Positions 17,458-24,758 of a stretch of 46,069 bases of DNA are shown piece by piece; positions within the stretch are counted from its first letter, which is position 1, and the number at the start of each line of letters is the position of its first letter. Source of the DNA: Deltaproteobacteria bacterium (GTDB taxonomy: Bacteria; Desulfobacterota; Desulfarculia; Adiutricales; Adiutricaceae); NCBI GenBank assembly GCA_031276635.1, contig JAISMU010000098.1, forward strand, positions 1-46,069. Direction: 5' to 3'. Both the position numbers and the translations under genes were made by a program. The notes under the pieces were generated by a model. It worked only from the letters and a program-made list of their open reading frames with translations. It did no database searches and was not told the DNA's origin.

Positions 17458-18108
17458 TTACTTCAAATAAATCAGATGAAAAGGGCTTCTGGCCACCCAG
17501 AGAGCCGCCTCTTTATCCGCTTGGGTCACTTGACTTGGGTCATCGCCTAGGCTACTTAAAACCAAAAACCGCTCTTTTTGGAGCCGCAAAAGGGCCGAGT
17601 CCAAGGCCTCGCGGGCTAGGTCAGCCAATATGGGTCGCAGCTCGGCCAGCCGGATAGCCCGCCCTTCTCGATGATGTTCCTGAATAAAAGCCAAAAGGCC
17701 CGCCTTGACTCGGGGGGTGGGATCGACTGGCTCTGGGTTAACAGGGGCCGGGGAGCTTAAAAAGATATCCGCGAGGCTAAGGCTCTTATTTTTTAAGAAT
17801 CGGGCCAAATGGGTTAAAAATTGACCGAATATGTCCGCGCCCGCGTAGGTGCGGGCGTTAACCGGGTCTGTCAGGTTCTCCCCCAGGTATTGCCAGCCTT
17901 TCTCGGTCAACTCAATCCGCAGGGCCGGAGGGTTTTTGGCGGGCCGGTCCTCGCGTTTTTGTTTGTATTGAGAGATCAGGCCCTGGCTGACTAAGATTTT
18001 CCGGTCCGGGGCTCCCAGTTCGGGTTTGAGCTCCTTATACCAGCCAACGCTGTCGTTTAAGGCCAGTCGCCAGAGAAACAAAAGGGCCAGGGGTCTGACT
18101 TTATCCAT
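17458..18108 (-). CDS. Two-domain winged-helix-like protein paired with the double ATPase
   Basis: A 216-aa soluble protein that I do not recognise as a named family. Residues 5-80 (LALLFLWRLALNDSVGW, then LRIELTEKGWQYL) read as a winged-helix domain. Residues 132-190 (VKAGLLAFIQEHHREGR, then LDSALLRLQKERFLVLSSL) read as a second winged helix. A Pro-rich linker (119-131) separates them. The gene ends 10 bases before the double-ATPase start, which implies a functional pair. It could be the DNA-binding or regulatory partner of the motor. It begins 51 bases after the ybaK stop, so read-through from the flavodiiron operon is possible. Confidence 0.65.
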   Translation of the reverse strand: MDKVRPLALLFLWRLALNDSVGWYKELKPELGAPDRKILVSQGLISQYKQKREDRPAKNPPALRIELTEKGWQYLGENLTDPVNARTYAGADIFGQFLTHLARFLKNKSLSLADIFLSSPAPVNPEPVDPTPRVKAGLLAFIQEHHREGRAIRLAELRPILADLAREALDSALLRLQKERFLVLSSLGDDPSQVTQADKEAALWVARSPFHLIYLK

Positions 18109-18159
18109 GATAGGCGCCTTAGAGATAAAAATGAGTTTATCTGACTATACCTGAATTGA

Positions 18160-18657
18160 TTATTTATTTAAAGGCTTTTTGGCGATGGGGGCCAGGATTC
18201 CCTGAGTGGCTCGCAGGAGATCCTGTGGTCTCAGCAGAAACATCAGTCCCCTGGCCCCGGCGTTGATGGCTATTTTGTCCTTGGTCATGATGGCCTCATC
18301 CAGGTAAACCGGAAAGTCTTTCAGGCCACCCAGGGGTGAGCAACCCCCGCGAAGATAGCCGGTCAGGGCCGTTAATTCCTTAACCGTGGTCAGGGCCACG
18401 CTTTTGTCGCCAGTGGCCTTGGCCAAGGCTTTGAGGTCCAGCTCTTCCGCCGCCGGGAGGCAGGCTTCCAGCAAGCCATGTCGGTCCCCGCGCAACAAAA
18501 GGGTCTTGTAGACAATGTCTTGAGGCAGATTTAATGAATCAGCCGCCTCGACAGCTGAGAGTAGGGGGCCCGGCTCATAGGGCACAAGCTCATAAGTCAG
18601 GCCCAGGCTCTCCAGGCGTCGGGCGGCTTGGGTTTTTTTCAGGGTCTTTTGGCCCAT
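18160..18657 (-). CDS. ybaK: YbaK/EbsC-type Cys-tRNA(Pro) deacylase
   Basis: A 165-aa cytoplasmic protein. It hydrolyses Cys mischarged onto tRNA-Pro. The family fold is evident from DIVYKTLLLRGD (47-58), the conserved lysine of which (K51) is catalytic in relatives, and from LTGYLRGGCSPLGG (97-110) and DEAIMTKDKIAINAG near 119. Length is normal. Its start lies 9 bases after the flavodiiron stop, so they are co-transcribed. Confidence 0.93.
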   Translation of the reverse strand: MGQKTLKKTQAARRLESLGLTYELVPYEPGPLLSAVEAADSLNLPQDIVYKTLLLRGDRHGLLEACLPAAEELDLKALAKATGDKSVALTTVKELTALTGYLRGGCSPLGGLKDFPVYLDEAIMTKDKIAINAGARGLMFLLRPQDLLRATQGILAPIAKKPLNK

Positions 18658-18666
18658 AGGCGGGAC

Positions 18667-19863
18667 TTAGACAACCTTTTTAATGGCCTCGGCGATGGCT
18701 TTGCCCAGCTCGCGGACCGGGCCCAGATCCTTTTCCAGGGGCACAAAGCGGTAACGAACCTCAGGATGGGGCAGCTCATAGCCCATGGTCTTGAGCTCCG
18801 CCTGAACCAGTTTGGGGGCTTCCCCACTCCAACCGTAGGAGCCAAAGGCCCCGCCGATCTTATTCTGGAACTTCAGGCCCTTGGCGTAGTGGAGGAAGTC
18901 CGCCACCGAGGGGAACATCTGGTTATTGATGGTCGGGGAGCCGACTATGATGGCCGCGGCCTCATAACACTCGGTGACGACCTGGCTACGGTGAGTGTTT
19001 TTCAGGCTCTGATATCTGGTCTCCACCCCGAGCGTGGAGAGGCTGTCAGTCAGTTCCCGAGCCATGAACTCGGTTGAGTGCCACATGGTGTCAAAAACAA
19101 TGACGGCCTTGTTTTTGGGCTTCTGCTGCACCCACTGACTGTAGAGCTCCAGGATCCGGCCTGGATTTTTGCGCCAGATGAGCCCGTGGTCAGGGCAGAT
19201 GATTTTGGTTTGGGCGACCAGGCCCGAGGAGACGGCTTTCTCCAGGATCTTGCCGATGGGGGCCGCGTAAAGAGTCAGGATGTTGGCGAAGTAGTTCAGG
19301 GCCAGCGGGCCCCAGACATCCTCGCCTAACTGGTCGTCAAACCTCTGGGGCGAGGCCAGATGAAGGCCAAAGCCGTCCTGGGAGAAGAGCACGCCCACGT
19401 TCGGCAGGAAACTGAACATGCTGTCCGGCCAGTGGATCATGCGCGTCTCCACAAATTGGAGCTCCTGTTTGCCGAGGGAGAGCTTATCGGAAACTTCTTT
19501 GAGATTCAGGCCCGCGCCCTGGAATTGAGCGGCCAGGTTCTGAACTCCCAGCTTGGAGGCGTAGACGGGCTTGTCCAGGCCGATGACCTTCATAATCTCT
19601 GGGATGCCCCCGGAGTGGTCCATTTCAGCGTGGTTGGAGACGACCTGGTCGATCTTTTTGGGATCAACGATTTTGGCCACCCGACTTAAAAGCTCTTCCT
19701 CAAAACCATGCTTGACTGAGTCGATGAGGGTTATCTTGTCATCAACAATCAGATAAGCGTTGTAAGTGCTGCCCTTGGGGGTTAAATAGCCATGAAAATC
19801 ACGGATATCGTAATCAACAGCCCCTACCCAATAAATGTTATCAAGAATCTTGATCGGTTCCAT
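18667..19863 (-). CDS. Flavodiiron protein (O2/NO reductase, rubredoxin:oxygen oxidoreductase type)
   Basis: A 398-aa cytoplasmic protein. It reduces O2 to water or NO to N2O, normally with electrons from rubredoxin. The metallo-lactamase domain (1-250) carries all six diiron ligands: H78, E80 and D82 in NHAEMDHSG, then H144, D163 and H226. A flavodoxin domain (about 253-398), with TMWHSTEFMA in the phosphate loop and SYGWSGEAP, binds FMN. Positions agree closely with Desulfovibrio gigas ROO. Rubredoxin and a rubrerythrin-like gene lie just upstream on the same strand but are separated by a terminator. So it likely has its own promoter in 19864-19965. GAGG precedes the ATG. Confidence 0.96.
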   Translation of the reverse strand: MEPIKILDNIYWVGAVDYDIRDFHGYLTPKGSTYNAYLIVDDKITLIDSVKHGFEEELLSRVAKIVDPKKIDQVVSNHAEMDHSGGIPEIMKVIGLDKPVYASKLGVQNLAAQFQGAGLNLKEVSDKLSLGKQELQFVETRMIHWPDSMFSFLPNVGVLFSQDGFGLHLASPQRFDDQLGEDVWGPLALNYFANILTLYAAPIGKILEKAVSSGLVAQTKIICPDHGLIWRKNPGRILELYSQWVQQKPKNKAVIVFDTMWHSTEFMARELTDSLSTLGVETRYQSLKNTHRSQVVTECYEAAAIIVGSPTINNQMFPSVADFLHYAKGLKFQNKIGGAFGSYGWSGEAPKLVQAELKTMGYELPHPEVRYRFVPLEKDLGPVRELGKAIAEAIKKVV

Positions 19864-19965
19864 ATCAAAAAAACCTCAAAACACAAAAAATGTTAAAAAA
19901 ATAGAAGGTAAACACGAGAGAGCGGAAATACGCGGAACAAAACATTAAATATAAAACCACCAGAC

Positions 19966-20005
19966 AAAAAAAAATATCTTGGCGACCTGAGAACAAGTCG
20001 CCAAG
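19966..20005 (-). terminator. Rho-independent terminator after rubredoxin-rubrerythrin unit
   Basis: CTTGGCGAC (19978-19986) and GTCGCCAAG (19997-20005) pair perfectly over 9 bp around a 10-base loop. On the minus strand the stem is followed by ATA and nine T residues (19974-19966). It sits 58 bases past the stop of the rubrerythrin-like gene and before the flavodiiron gene, so the two transcripts are at least partly uncoupled. Confidence 0.85.
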
Positions 20006-20062
20006 GCGGGCCACAATAAAAATTAAGGCCGAAGGGGTGAGCGAACTTGGAAGCGAAAAGGG

Positions 20063-20551
20063 TTAAATCTGTTTGGAGTAGACCCTGGCCAGTTTACGGA
20101 TATGACTGGCTTCCTCAAAGATGAGCTTGTCCACTTCAAGGCGGTCGGCTTGCTCTCCCACAGCGGCCTTCAACTCCACAAAGAAAATCACGGTGTCTTT
20201 CTCGAAGTTGATGGCCAGCTTCAAGGCTTCCCGGGCGGTCTTGACCGTGGCCAAGGCCTCGGCCACCGCTCCCGGCTTTTGGCGGAAGACGTGGAGATCG
20301 GCCATCATTTTCAGATAGGCGTCGGTCTCGTTTTCAGGATCAAAGACCGTGGGGCCTTGATCTTTGACGCTGGCGAGGAAGTCAATGAAGAGGGACTTGT
20401 GGGTCTTTTCCTCCTCGGCCAGAGCCCGAAAAAGATCGGCCACCGGGCCAGACCCAATTATTTCTGCGGCTTTTTGGTAAAACTCCAAGCCGTTTTCCTC
20501 AATTGAGATGGCTATCTTAAAAGCTTCGGCCGCGTTAAAGGGATAGATCAT
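20063..20551 (-). CDS. Rubrerythrin-like ferritin-fold diiron protein
   Basis: A 162-aa four-helix protein. Likely iron ligands appear in EENGLEFY (18-25), EEEKTHKSLF (45-54), INFEKDTVIFFVE and EEASHIRKL near the end, in the ExxH pattern of the rubrerythrin family. It lacks the C-terminal rubredoxin domain of classic rubrerythrin, so the separate rubredoxin encoded immediately upstream may supply electrons. The likely job is peroxide reduction or iron handling in an anaerobe. Start is the ATG at 20551, 66 bases after rubredoxin. Confidence 0.88.
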   Translation of the reverse strand: MIYPFNAAEAFKIAISIEENGLEFYQKAAEIIGSGPVADLFRALAEEEKTHKSLFIDFLASVKDQGPTVFDPENETDAYLKMMADLHVFRQKPGAVAEALATVKTAREALKLAINFEKDTVIFFVELKAAVGEQADRLEVDKLIFEEASHIRKLARVYSKQI

Positions 20552-20617
20552 AGAAACCTCCAGGGACCAAACCCGATTTGGTCGCCTGAGATAACGGAGC
20601 TCAGAGCCGTCTCGGGA

Positions 20618-20779
20618 TCAATCCTTTTCCTGAAACTGGTCCTTACCGGCTCCGCAGACAGGGCAAACCCAATCATCGGGGATCTTGGCGAAAAGAACAC
20701 CGGTGGCCACGCCGTTGTCCGGATCCCCTTGAGCCGGATCGTAGATGTAACCACAGACGATACAAATATGCTTAGTCAT
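20618..20779 (-). CDS. Rubredoxin
   Basis: A 53-aa one-iron electron carrier. The four iron ligands are C6 and C9 (ICIVCGY) and C39 and C42 ([11 protein letters not shown]). The conserved [15 protein letters not shown] sits between them. I place the start at the ATG at 20779, preceded by GGAG at 7 bases; an open frame extends 21 codons further but without family similarity. It heads the unit rubredoxin-rubrerythrin and is probably the electron donor to that protein and the flavodiiron protein. Confidence 0.97.
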   Translation of the reverse strand: MTKHICIVCGYIYDPAQGDPDNGVATGVLFAKIPDDWVCPVCGAGKDQFQEKD

Positions 20780-21889
20780 AGCTAACTCCATAATTTTTGG
20801 TTGAATCGGCCCTGGACGGCCCCGCGGCTCAGGCCAAGCCAATTATTATTGAAAAAACGAAACAACGATCAGAGAAACACCCTGAGGACGGAATTCTTTT
20901 CGCTGGATCTTAACCGCAAACCTGACCTTAACATTTTTCACTGGAAATGGGAAACCCATTTACTGTAATGAATTCAGTCAAAAAAACAATAAAGGAAAAA
21001 AAGAATAAAACAATTTTACTGAGAAATAGAAAAAATAAAATAAAATATTTAAGCCTGGGCTAAAATTTATGAAGGCGTCGCGAAAATCAAGTTTTGATAA
21101 AATTGTTCTTTCTTAACTAAGGCTGAAAATTATTTTCGCGAAAGTCTCAGTATTAAGCTCTAACTAAAAATAGTTTTAATTAAATAAGCCAAATTTCCTG
21201 AACGAGCGAGTTTCAGTTCAATGTAATTTAACCACCAAGTTAATACTTCAAATTTTCCCCTAAAGCTCGGATTCGGCCCAATAGATTGGCTAGGGGCAGC
21301 TGGCTTATTATTGGAACGAATTGGCCAAATATGACTTATAAAAAAATTTAAAAAACTAGACAAAAATAAGTCTAAATTGATTGAAAGCTCTTTTAAATTT
21401 AGAACCCAGGCCCGACCGACTGAATAGGCCTCAACCCTCCTGAGCCAAAAAAAACCTCAAGCCAAGACAAGGGGCGAAATAATCGCCCCAATCCCGTCTC
21501 TCAACCAGCCCTTTAAGCCAACTCAATTAGGCCGGCCTAGCCTGGTGGATATTTGAGAAGTCATGACTAAAGAAGTTTAAGCCAGAACCCTGGATAAAAC
21601 AAGAAAGATTTGTCAAAAGGAAAAAAATTGACGGAAAGTCGGGTCAACCGGTTTTTTCGGGGCGAGAGGCGGCCGTAGGGTCTTTTATTTTATCATTTTT
21701 AATATTTATAAAATTATAAATATTAAAATATAAACATAATTTTAGCCCTATGGCTTTTTAATCTTGACCGGTTGGCGGGTAGAGGTTAAAATGAAGGCTC
21801 GGAAAATCCCAGAAGCGCTGGCAGGCGGCTAAATAATTTCTTAATAATCAGCTGGCTCCTGAGGAAGTCTGGCCGGTTAAGGGGGAGCG
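20780..21889. other. 1.1-kb intergenic region, no gene recognised
   Basis: This is the divergent region between rubredoxin (minus) and pth (plus). It has a palindrome AAATGGG-AAA-CCCATTT at 20945-20961, about 165 bases upstream of rubredoxin, which could be an operator. A separate, perfect AT-rich inverted repeat with 15-bp arms and a 2-base centre lies at 21697-21728. Around 21076-21145 there are inverted CGCGAAAAT/ATTTTCGCG motifs. The rest is AT-rich with no reading frame of note. Confidence 0.5.
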
Positions 21890-22585
21890 GTGGAGGAAAA
21901 AGAGCGAAAATTGGTGGTCGGTTTGGGCAATCCTGGGCCCAAATATCAAAATACCCGCCATAACGCTGGTTTTATGGCCTTGGCTCTCTTCGCCGAAAAA
22001 CAAGGCCTGGAAAATCCCTCGGTCAGTGGCCAGAGTTTGCTCTCTTTTGGAAAAGTGGCGGGTCAGAAAGTAGTTCTGGCCTGGCCTCAGGCCTTTATGA
22101 ACAACTCCGGCCCGCCCACCCGGAAGGTTTTGGATTATTATAAAATCAACCCCTCAAATATGTTGGTGGTACACGACGAGATGGATGTGCCCCTGGGGCG
22201 GCTGAAGTTTTCCCGGGGGGGAGGCAGCGCCGGGCATCGGGGCCTGGAATCGCTTCTGGAAGTGATCCCCGCCGAATTTGACCGGCTGCGTTTTGGCGTC
22301 GGTCGTCCGCCCAAGACGGCCATCCTGGCCAAAACCATGGATTATGTCCTGGCTCCGTTTAACTCCTTGGAAATTGAGCTGTTGGATAAGACTCTCATTT
22401 GGGCCGCCGACCTGATCCGCGTTTGGGTCACCATGGGGTTGGCCAAGGCCCAGATGTTAGGCAATCGAGCTGAGCCAGCCCAGCCTAAAAAACCCAAACC
22501 CAAGCCAGACTCCCAAGCCTCGCCGGCCACCGCTGGCTCTGACCAGACCCTCGCCCCACCCCAGGAGCCGACTCTGGAGCCTTGA
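21890..22585 (+). CDS. pth: Peptidyl-tRNA hydrolase
   Basis: A 231-aa cytoplasmic enzyme that frees tRNA from peptidyl-tRNA dropped by ribosomes. Family motifs are GLGNPGPKYQNTRHNAGF (11-28), with N14 and catalytic H24, then AFMNNSG (68-74), VVHDEMDVPLG (94-104) and GGGSAGHRGLESL. The E. coli motif GHNG is GHRG here. The C-terminal 40 residues are an added Pro/Lys/Ala-rich tail (PKKPKPKPDSQASPATAG). The start is GTG after GGGGGAG. Confidence 0.96.
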   Translation: MEEKERKLVVGLGNPGPKYQNTRHNAGFMALALFAEKQGLENPSVSGQSLLSFGKVAGQKVVLAWPQAFMNNSGPPTRKVLDYYKINPSNMLVVHDEMDVPLGRLKFSRGGGSAGHRGLESLLEVIPAEFDRLRFGVGRPPKTAILAKTMDYVLAPFNSLEIELLDKTLIWAADLIRVWVTMGLAKAQMLGNRAEPAQPKKPKPKPDSQASPATAGSDQTLAPPQEPTLEP

Positions 22586-22668
22586 GCCTACGGTCAATCT
22601 TTAAACCAGGCTCTCCCACCCGGTCAGGCGGGAGCTCAGCTCGCCGTCCATCGCGGATTTCTGGACCA

Positions 22669-23099
22669 TAAATTAGCGATCGGTCAAATTCAGGAGCCAT
22701 TCTTGGGCCAGCTCCAAGCTGATCTGGACGTCCCGCGCCCCACCGATGAGCAAAGCGTTTTTCCAGATTCGGTTTCCCGCGTCCTGGAATTTGAGATGGT
22801 ATTTTTTGTATCAATCTGGTTAAAAGCCTTTCGCGTCTTTTTTCGCGGATTTTCCTTAGCCTCTCGAGGTTTAATTTCGATGACCCACTCATGGCCTTGA
22901 GGTTCCTGCAGGTGAAGATTAATCTGACCGCCACCCCCTGAGAGCTCTGGCTCAAAATATTGGTCGGCCAGGACCATGGCCGAGATGAAAAACGCCTGAT
23001 AGAAATAATCTTTGGCCAGCTGGATTTGGTAGGGAAAGTTGGCGATAAAACTGGCGAAAGCTGCCTGAAAACCCGACTCATCCTTTCCGCGATGACGTT
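22669..23099 (-). pseudogene. 3' remnant of AAA-ATPase-like/PDDEXK_9 nuclease gene
   Basis: Reading the minus strand from 23099 gives ESGFQAAFASFIANFPYQ, then MVLADQYFEPELSGGGGQIN and WVIEIKPREAKENP. After a frameshift near 22800 it gives KFQDAGNRIWKNALLIGGAR. These match in order the last 150 residues of the intact protein at 32607-34265. The nuclease Asp is Asn here (GGQINL instead of GGRLDL), while E-x-K is kept. The whole ATPase domain is missing; the similarity stops where the truncated repeat at 23101-23170 begins. Confidence 0.85.
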
Positions 23100-23100
23100 T

Positions 23101-23170
23101 GTTAATATATTGAAATTATAAATTTTATATAGGGCATGATTTTAAAAAGCAAGTTTTTTGTGAAGTCGTC
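23101..23170 (-). repeat. Truncated MITE-like repeat, copy D (reverse)
   Basis: About 70 bases match the final two-thirds of the reverse complement of the 110-bp repeat. Matching parts include the GTTAATATATTGAAAT core and the end AAGTTTTTTGTGAAGTCGTC. The other terminus is missing. It directly abuts the broken nuclease gene. Confidence 0.55.
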
Positions 23171-23664
23171 AGAGCAGGTTTCGACCGAGGAATCAAGGGT
23201 TTCCGAAGGCTTACGGAAATTTTATTAACAAATAATTTTCCCTTTGAGTTAAATTTATACTTCCCTAAATGATGGTTTGGTTAGAGATTGACTAGGGGAG
23301 AATCGAGCCAAGACAAAGAGATCCCGTCAACTATGAATTCCCTAAGGTTTTTTTATTTTTGTCAACAACAAATACTTGCGAATGAAGAGCCGATAAAAGC
23401 CTCTAACGGCCAGGTTATTCGTTAAATGAACGTCTCGGGAATGTTGAGTGTCAGCCCAGGACTCACCTTGTTTCACGCCTGTTCCGGCTTATCTACTAAT
23501 GAGCTTTCAAGAGGTCAGAACTGGAGAATCCCTCTGACGTTGGTCTGGAGCCATTTTATTCAACGTAGTCTTTGAACCGTTAAGCCCAGAGCCTGACCCT
23601 GGTAATCATGGGGGTTATTTCAAACCCCACCCCTTTATCGTGGGTGAGCGGTTACAACCATTTT
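23171..23664. other. Intergenic region, no gene seen
   Basis: No reading frame or RNA gene is recognisable. A short hairpin (GGGGTT/AACCCC, about 23610-23627) lies past the end of the heptose kinase gene on the minus strand. It has no T-run. Confidence 0.4.
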
Positions 23665-24666
23665 TTAATCCAGGGACAACCGAATTTCCTCGGGCGTGGC
23701 CACCGCGGTCCCGACTTTGCCCACCACCACGCCGGCGGCCAGGGAAGCCAGCTCCGCCCCCGCCAGCAAGTCGGCCCCGGTGGCCAGAGCGGCGGCCAAC
23801 ACGCCCATGACCGTGTCCCCGGCTCCGCTGACATCATAAACCGCCCGCGCCCGGGTGGGCAGGTGATGGGTCTGGCCGGTCTCGGTCAACAGGGTCATAC
23901 CCTCCTCACTGCGAGTAATCAGAAGGTTTCTCAGCCCCTGGCTGGCCATGAGCTCGCGACCGGCCTTAGCTAGGCCTTCGGCGTCGGATTTGGCCAGCGC
24001 CCGGCCAGCCGCCAGCGAAAGCTCCTGGCAGTTGGGGGTCACCACGGTCGCGCCCCGATAGGGACGGTAGTCAGCTCCCTTGGGGTCAACCACGGTGGGC
24101 TTTTGGAGTTTATGGGCCTCGGCCAGGATCCAGGCGGTCATGGCCGGGCTCAACACGCCTTTGCCATAATCGGACATGGCCACCGCCCCGACCTGGGGCA
24201 GAGATTTGGTCACCTCAGCCCGGTACAGCTCCGCCAGCTCGCCAGTCAAATGGTCCGTGGACTCCTCGTCGTAGCGGACTACCTGCTGAATCCCGGCCAC
24301 TAAGCGGGTTTTGACGGTGGTGGGGCGGGTCGGGTCCAGCAACAGAGCCGGCTGGAGGGGTTTTAAGGCTTGAGAGAGGAGGTTGGCCAGATCTCGTCCG
24401 GGCTGGTCGTCGCCGATGAGTCCCACCGCTAAAGCCTGAGCTCCCAGAGCGCCCAGGTTCTTGGCCACATTGCCTAGGCCCCCGGGAGTGAGAACCCGGC
24501 TTTGAACCCGGATGACCGGAACCGGGGCCTCTGGGGAAAGGCGCTCGGCCACCCCGTAGATATACCGGTCCAGCATCAGATCGCCCAGGCACAGAATCCG
24601 GGCCTGGGGAAGTTTGGCCAAGAGCTCCAGGGCCCGACTCGGCCCGACTCTTTTTTTAGCGACCAT
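23665..24666 (-). CDS. rfaE1: D-glycero-beta-D-manno-heptose-7-phosphate kinase (RfaE1/HldE kinase domain)
   Basis: A 333-aa PfkB-family sugar kinase making heptose 1,7-bisphosphate for ADP-heptose and LPS inner core. Motifs: GDLMLDRYIYG (28-38), LSPEAPVPV (43-51), GGLGNVAKNLGALGA (62-76), SDYGKGVLS and the catalytic DVSGAGDTVMG near 279. The nucleotidyltransferase domain of bifunctional HldE is absent, so a separate RfaE2 is expected elsewhere. It is downstream of dnaE by 92 bases on the same strand. It implies a Gram-negative envelope with LPS. Confidence 0.93.
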   Translation of the reverse strand: MVAKKRVGPSRALELLAKLPQARILCLGDLMLDRYIYGVAERLSPEAPVPVIRVQSRVLTPGGLGNVAKNLGALGAQALAVGLIGDDQPGRDLANLLSQALKPLQPALLLDPTRPTTVKTRLVAGIQQVVRYDEESTDHLTGELAELYRAEVTKSLPQVGAVAMSDYGKGVLSPAMTAWILAEAHKLQKPTVVDPKGADYRPYRGATVVTPNCQELSLAAGRALAKSDAEGLAKAGRELMASQGLRNLLITRSEEGMTLLTETGQTHHLPTRARAVYDVSGAGDTVMGVLAAALATGADLLAGAELASLAAGVVVGKVGTAVATPEEIRLSLD

Positions 24667-24758
24667 GATTTTTCCTGGTCATAGGTTGGCGCGATCCTGA
24701 TTTTTCGCCTCAGGCTTTCGAGTGGCCTGATTATTAGCCAATCCGGGCGAGGGTTCCA

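Noticed and set aside
498-18108. DUF1156 methyltransferase and the wHTH/double-ATPase pair as one restriction-type system
   Set aside because: They are about 11 kb apart on opposite strands with housekeeping genes such as lysC between them, so there is no evidence that they work together.
21076-21150. Possible further copy of the 110-bp repeat
   Set aside because: Only CGCGAAAAT/ATTTTCGCG ends and a short TCAAGTTTTGATAAAATT stretch resemble the family; the central GTAACATAT box is missing and the length is wrong.
22105-22245. Changed active-site motif GHRG in peptidyl-tRNA hydrolase as a sign of lost function
   Set aside because: Other motifs are intact, and I believe variants at this position occur in other bacteria, so it is not good evidence for an altered enzyme.
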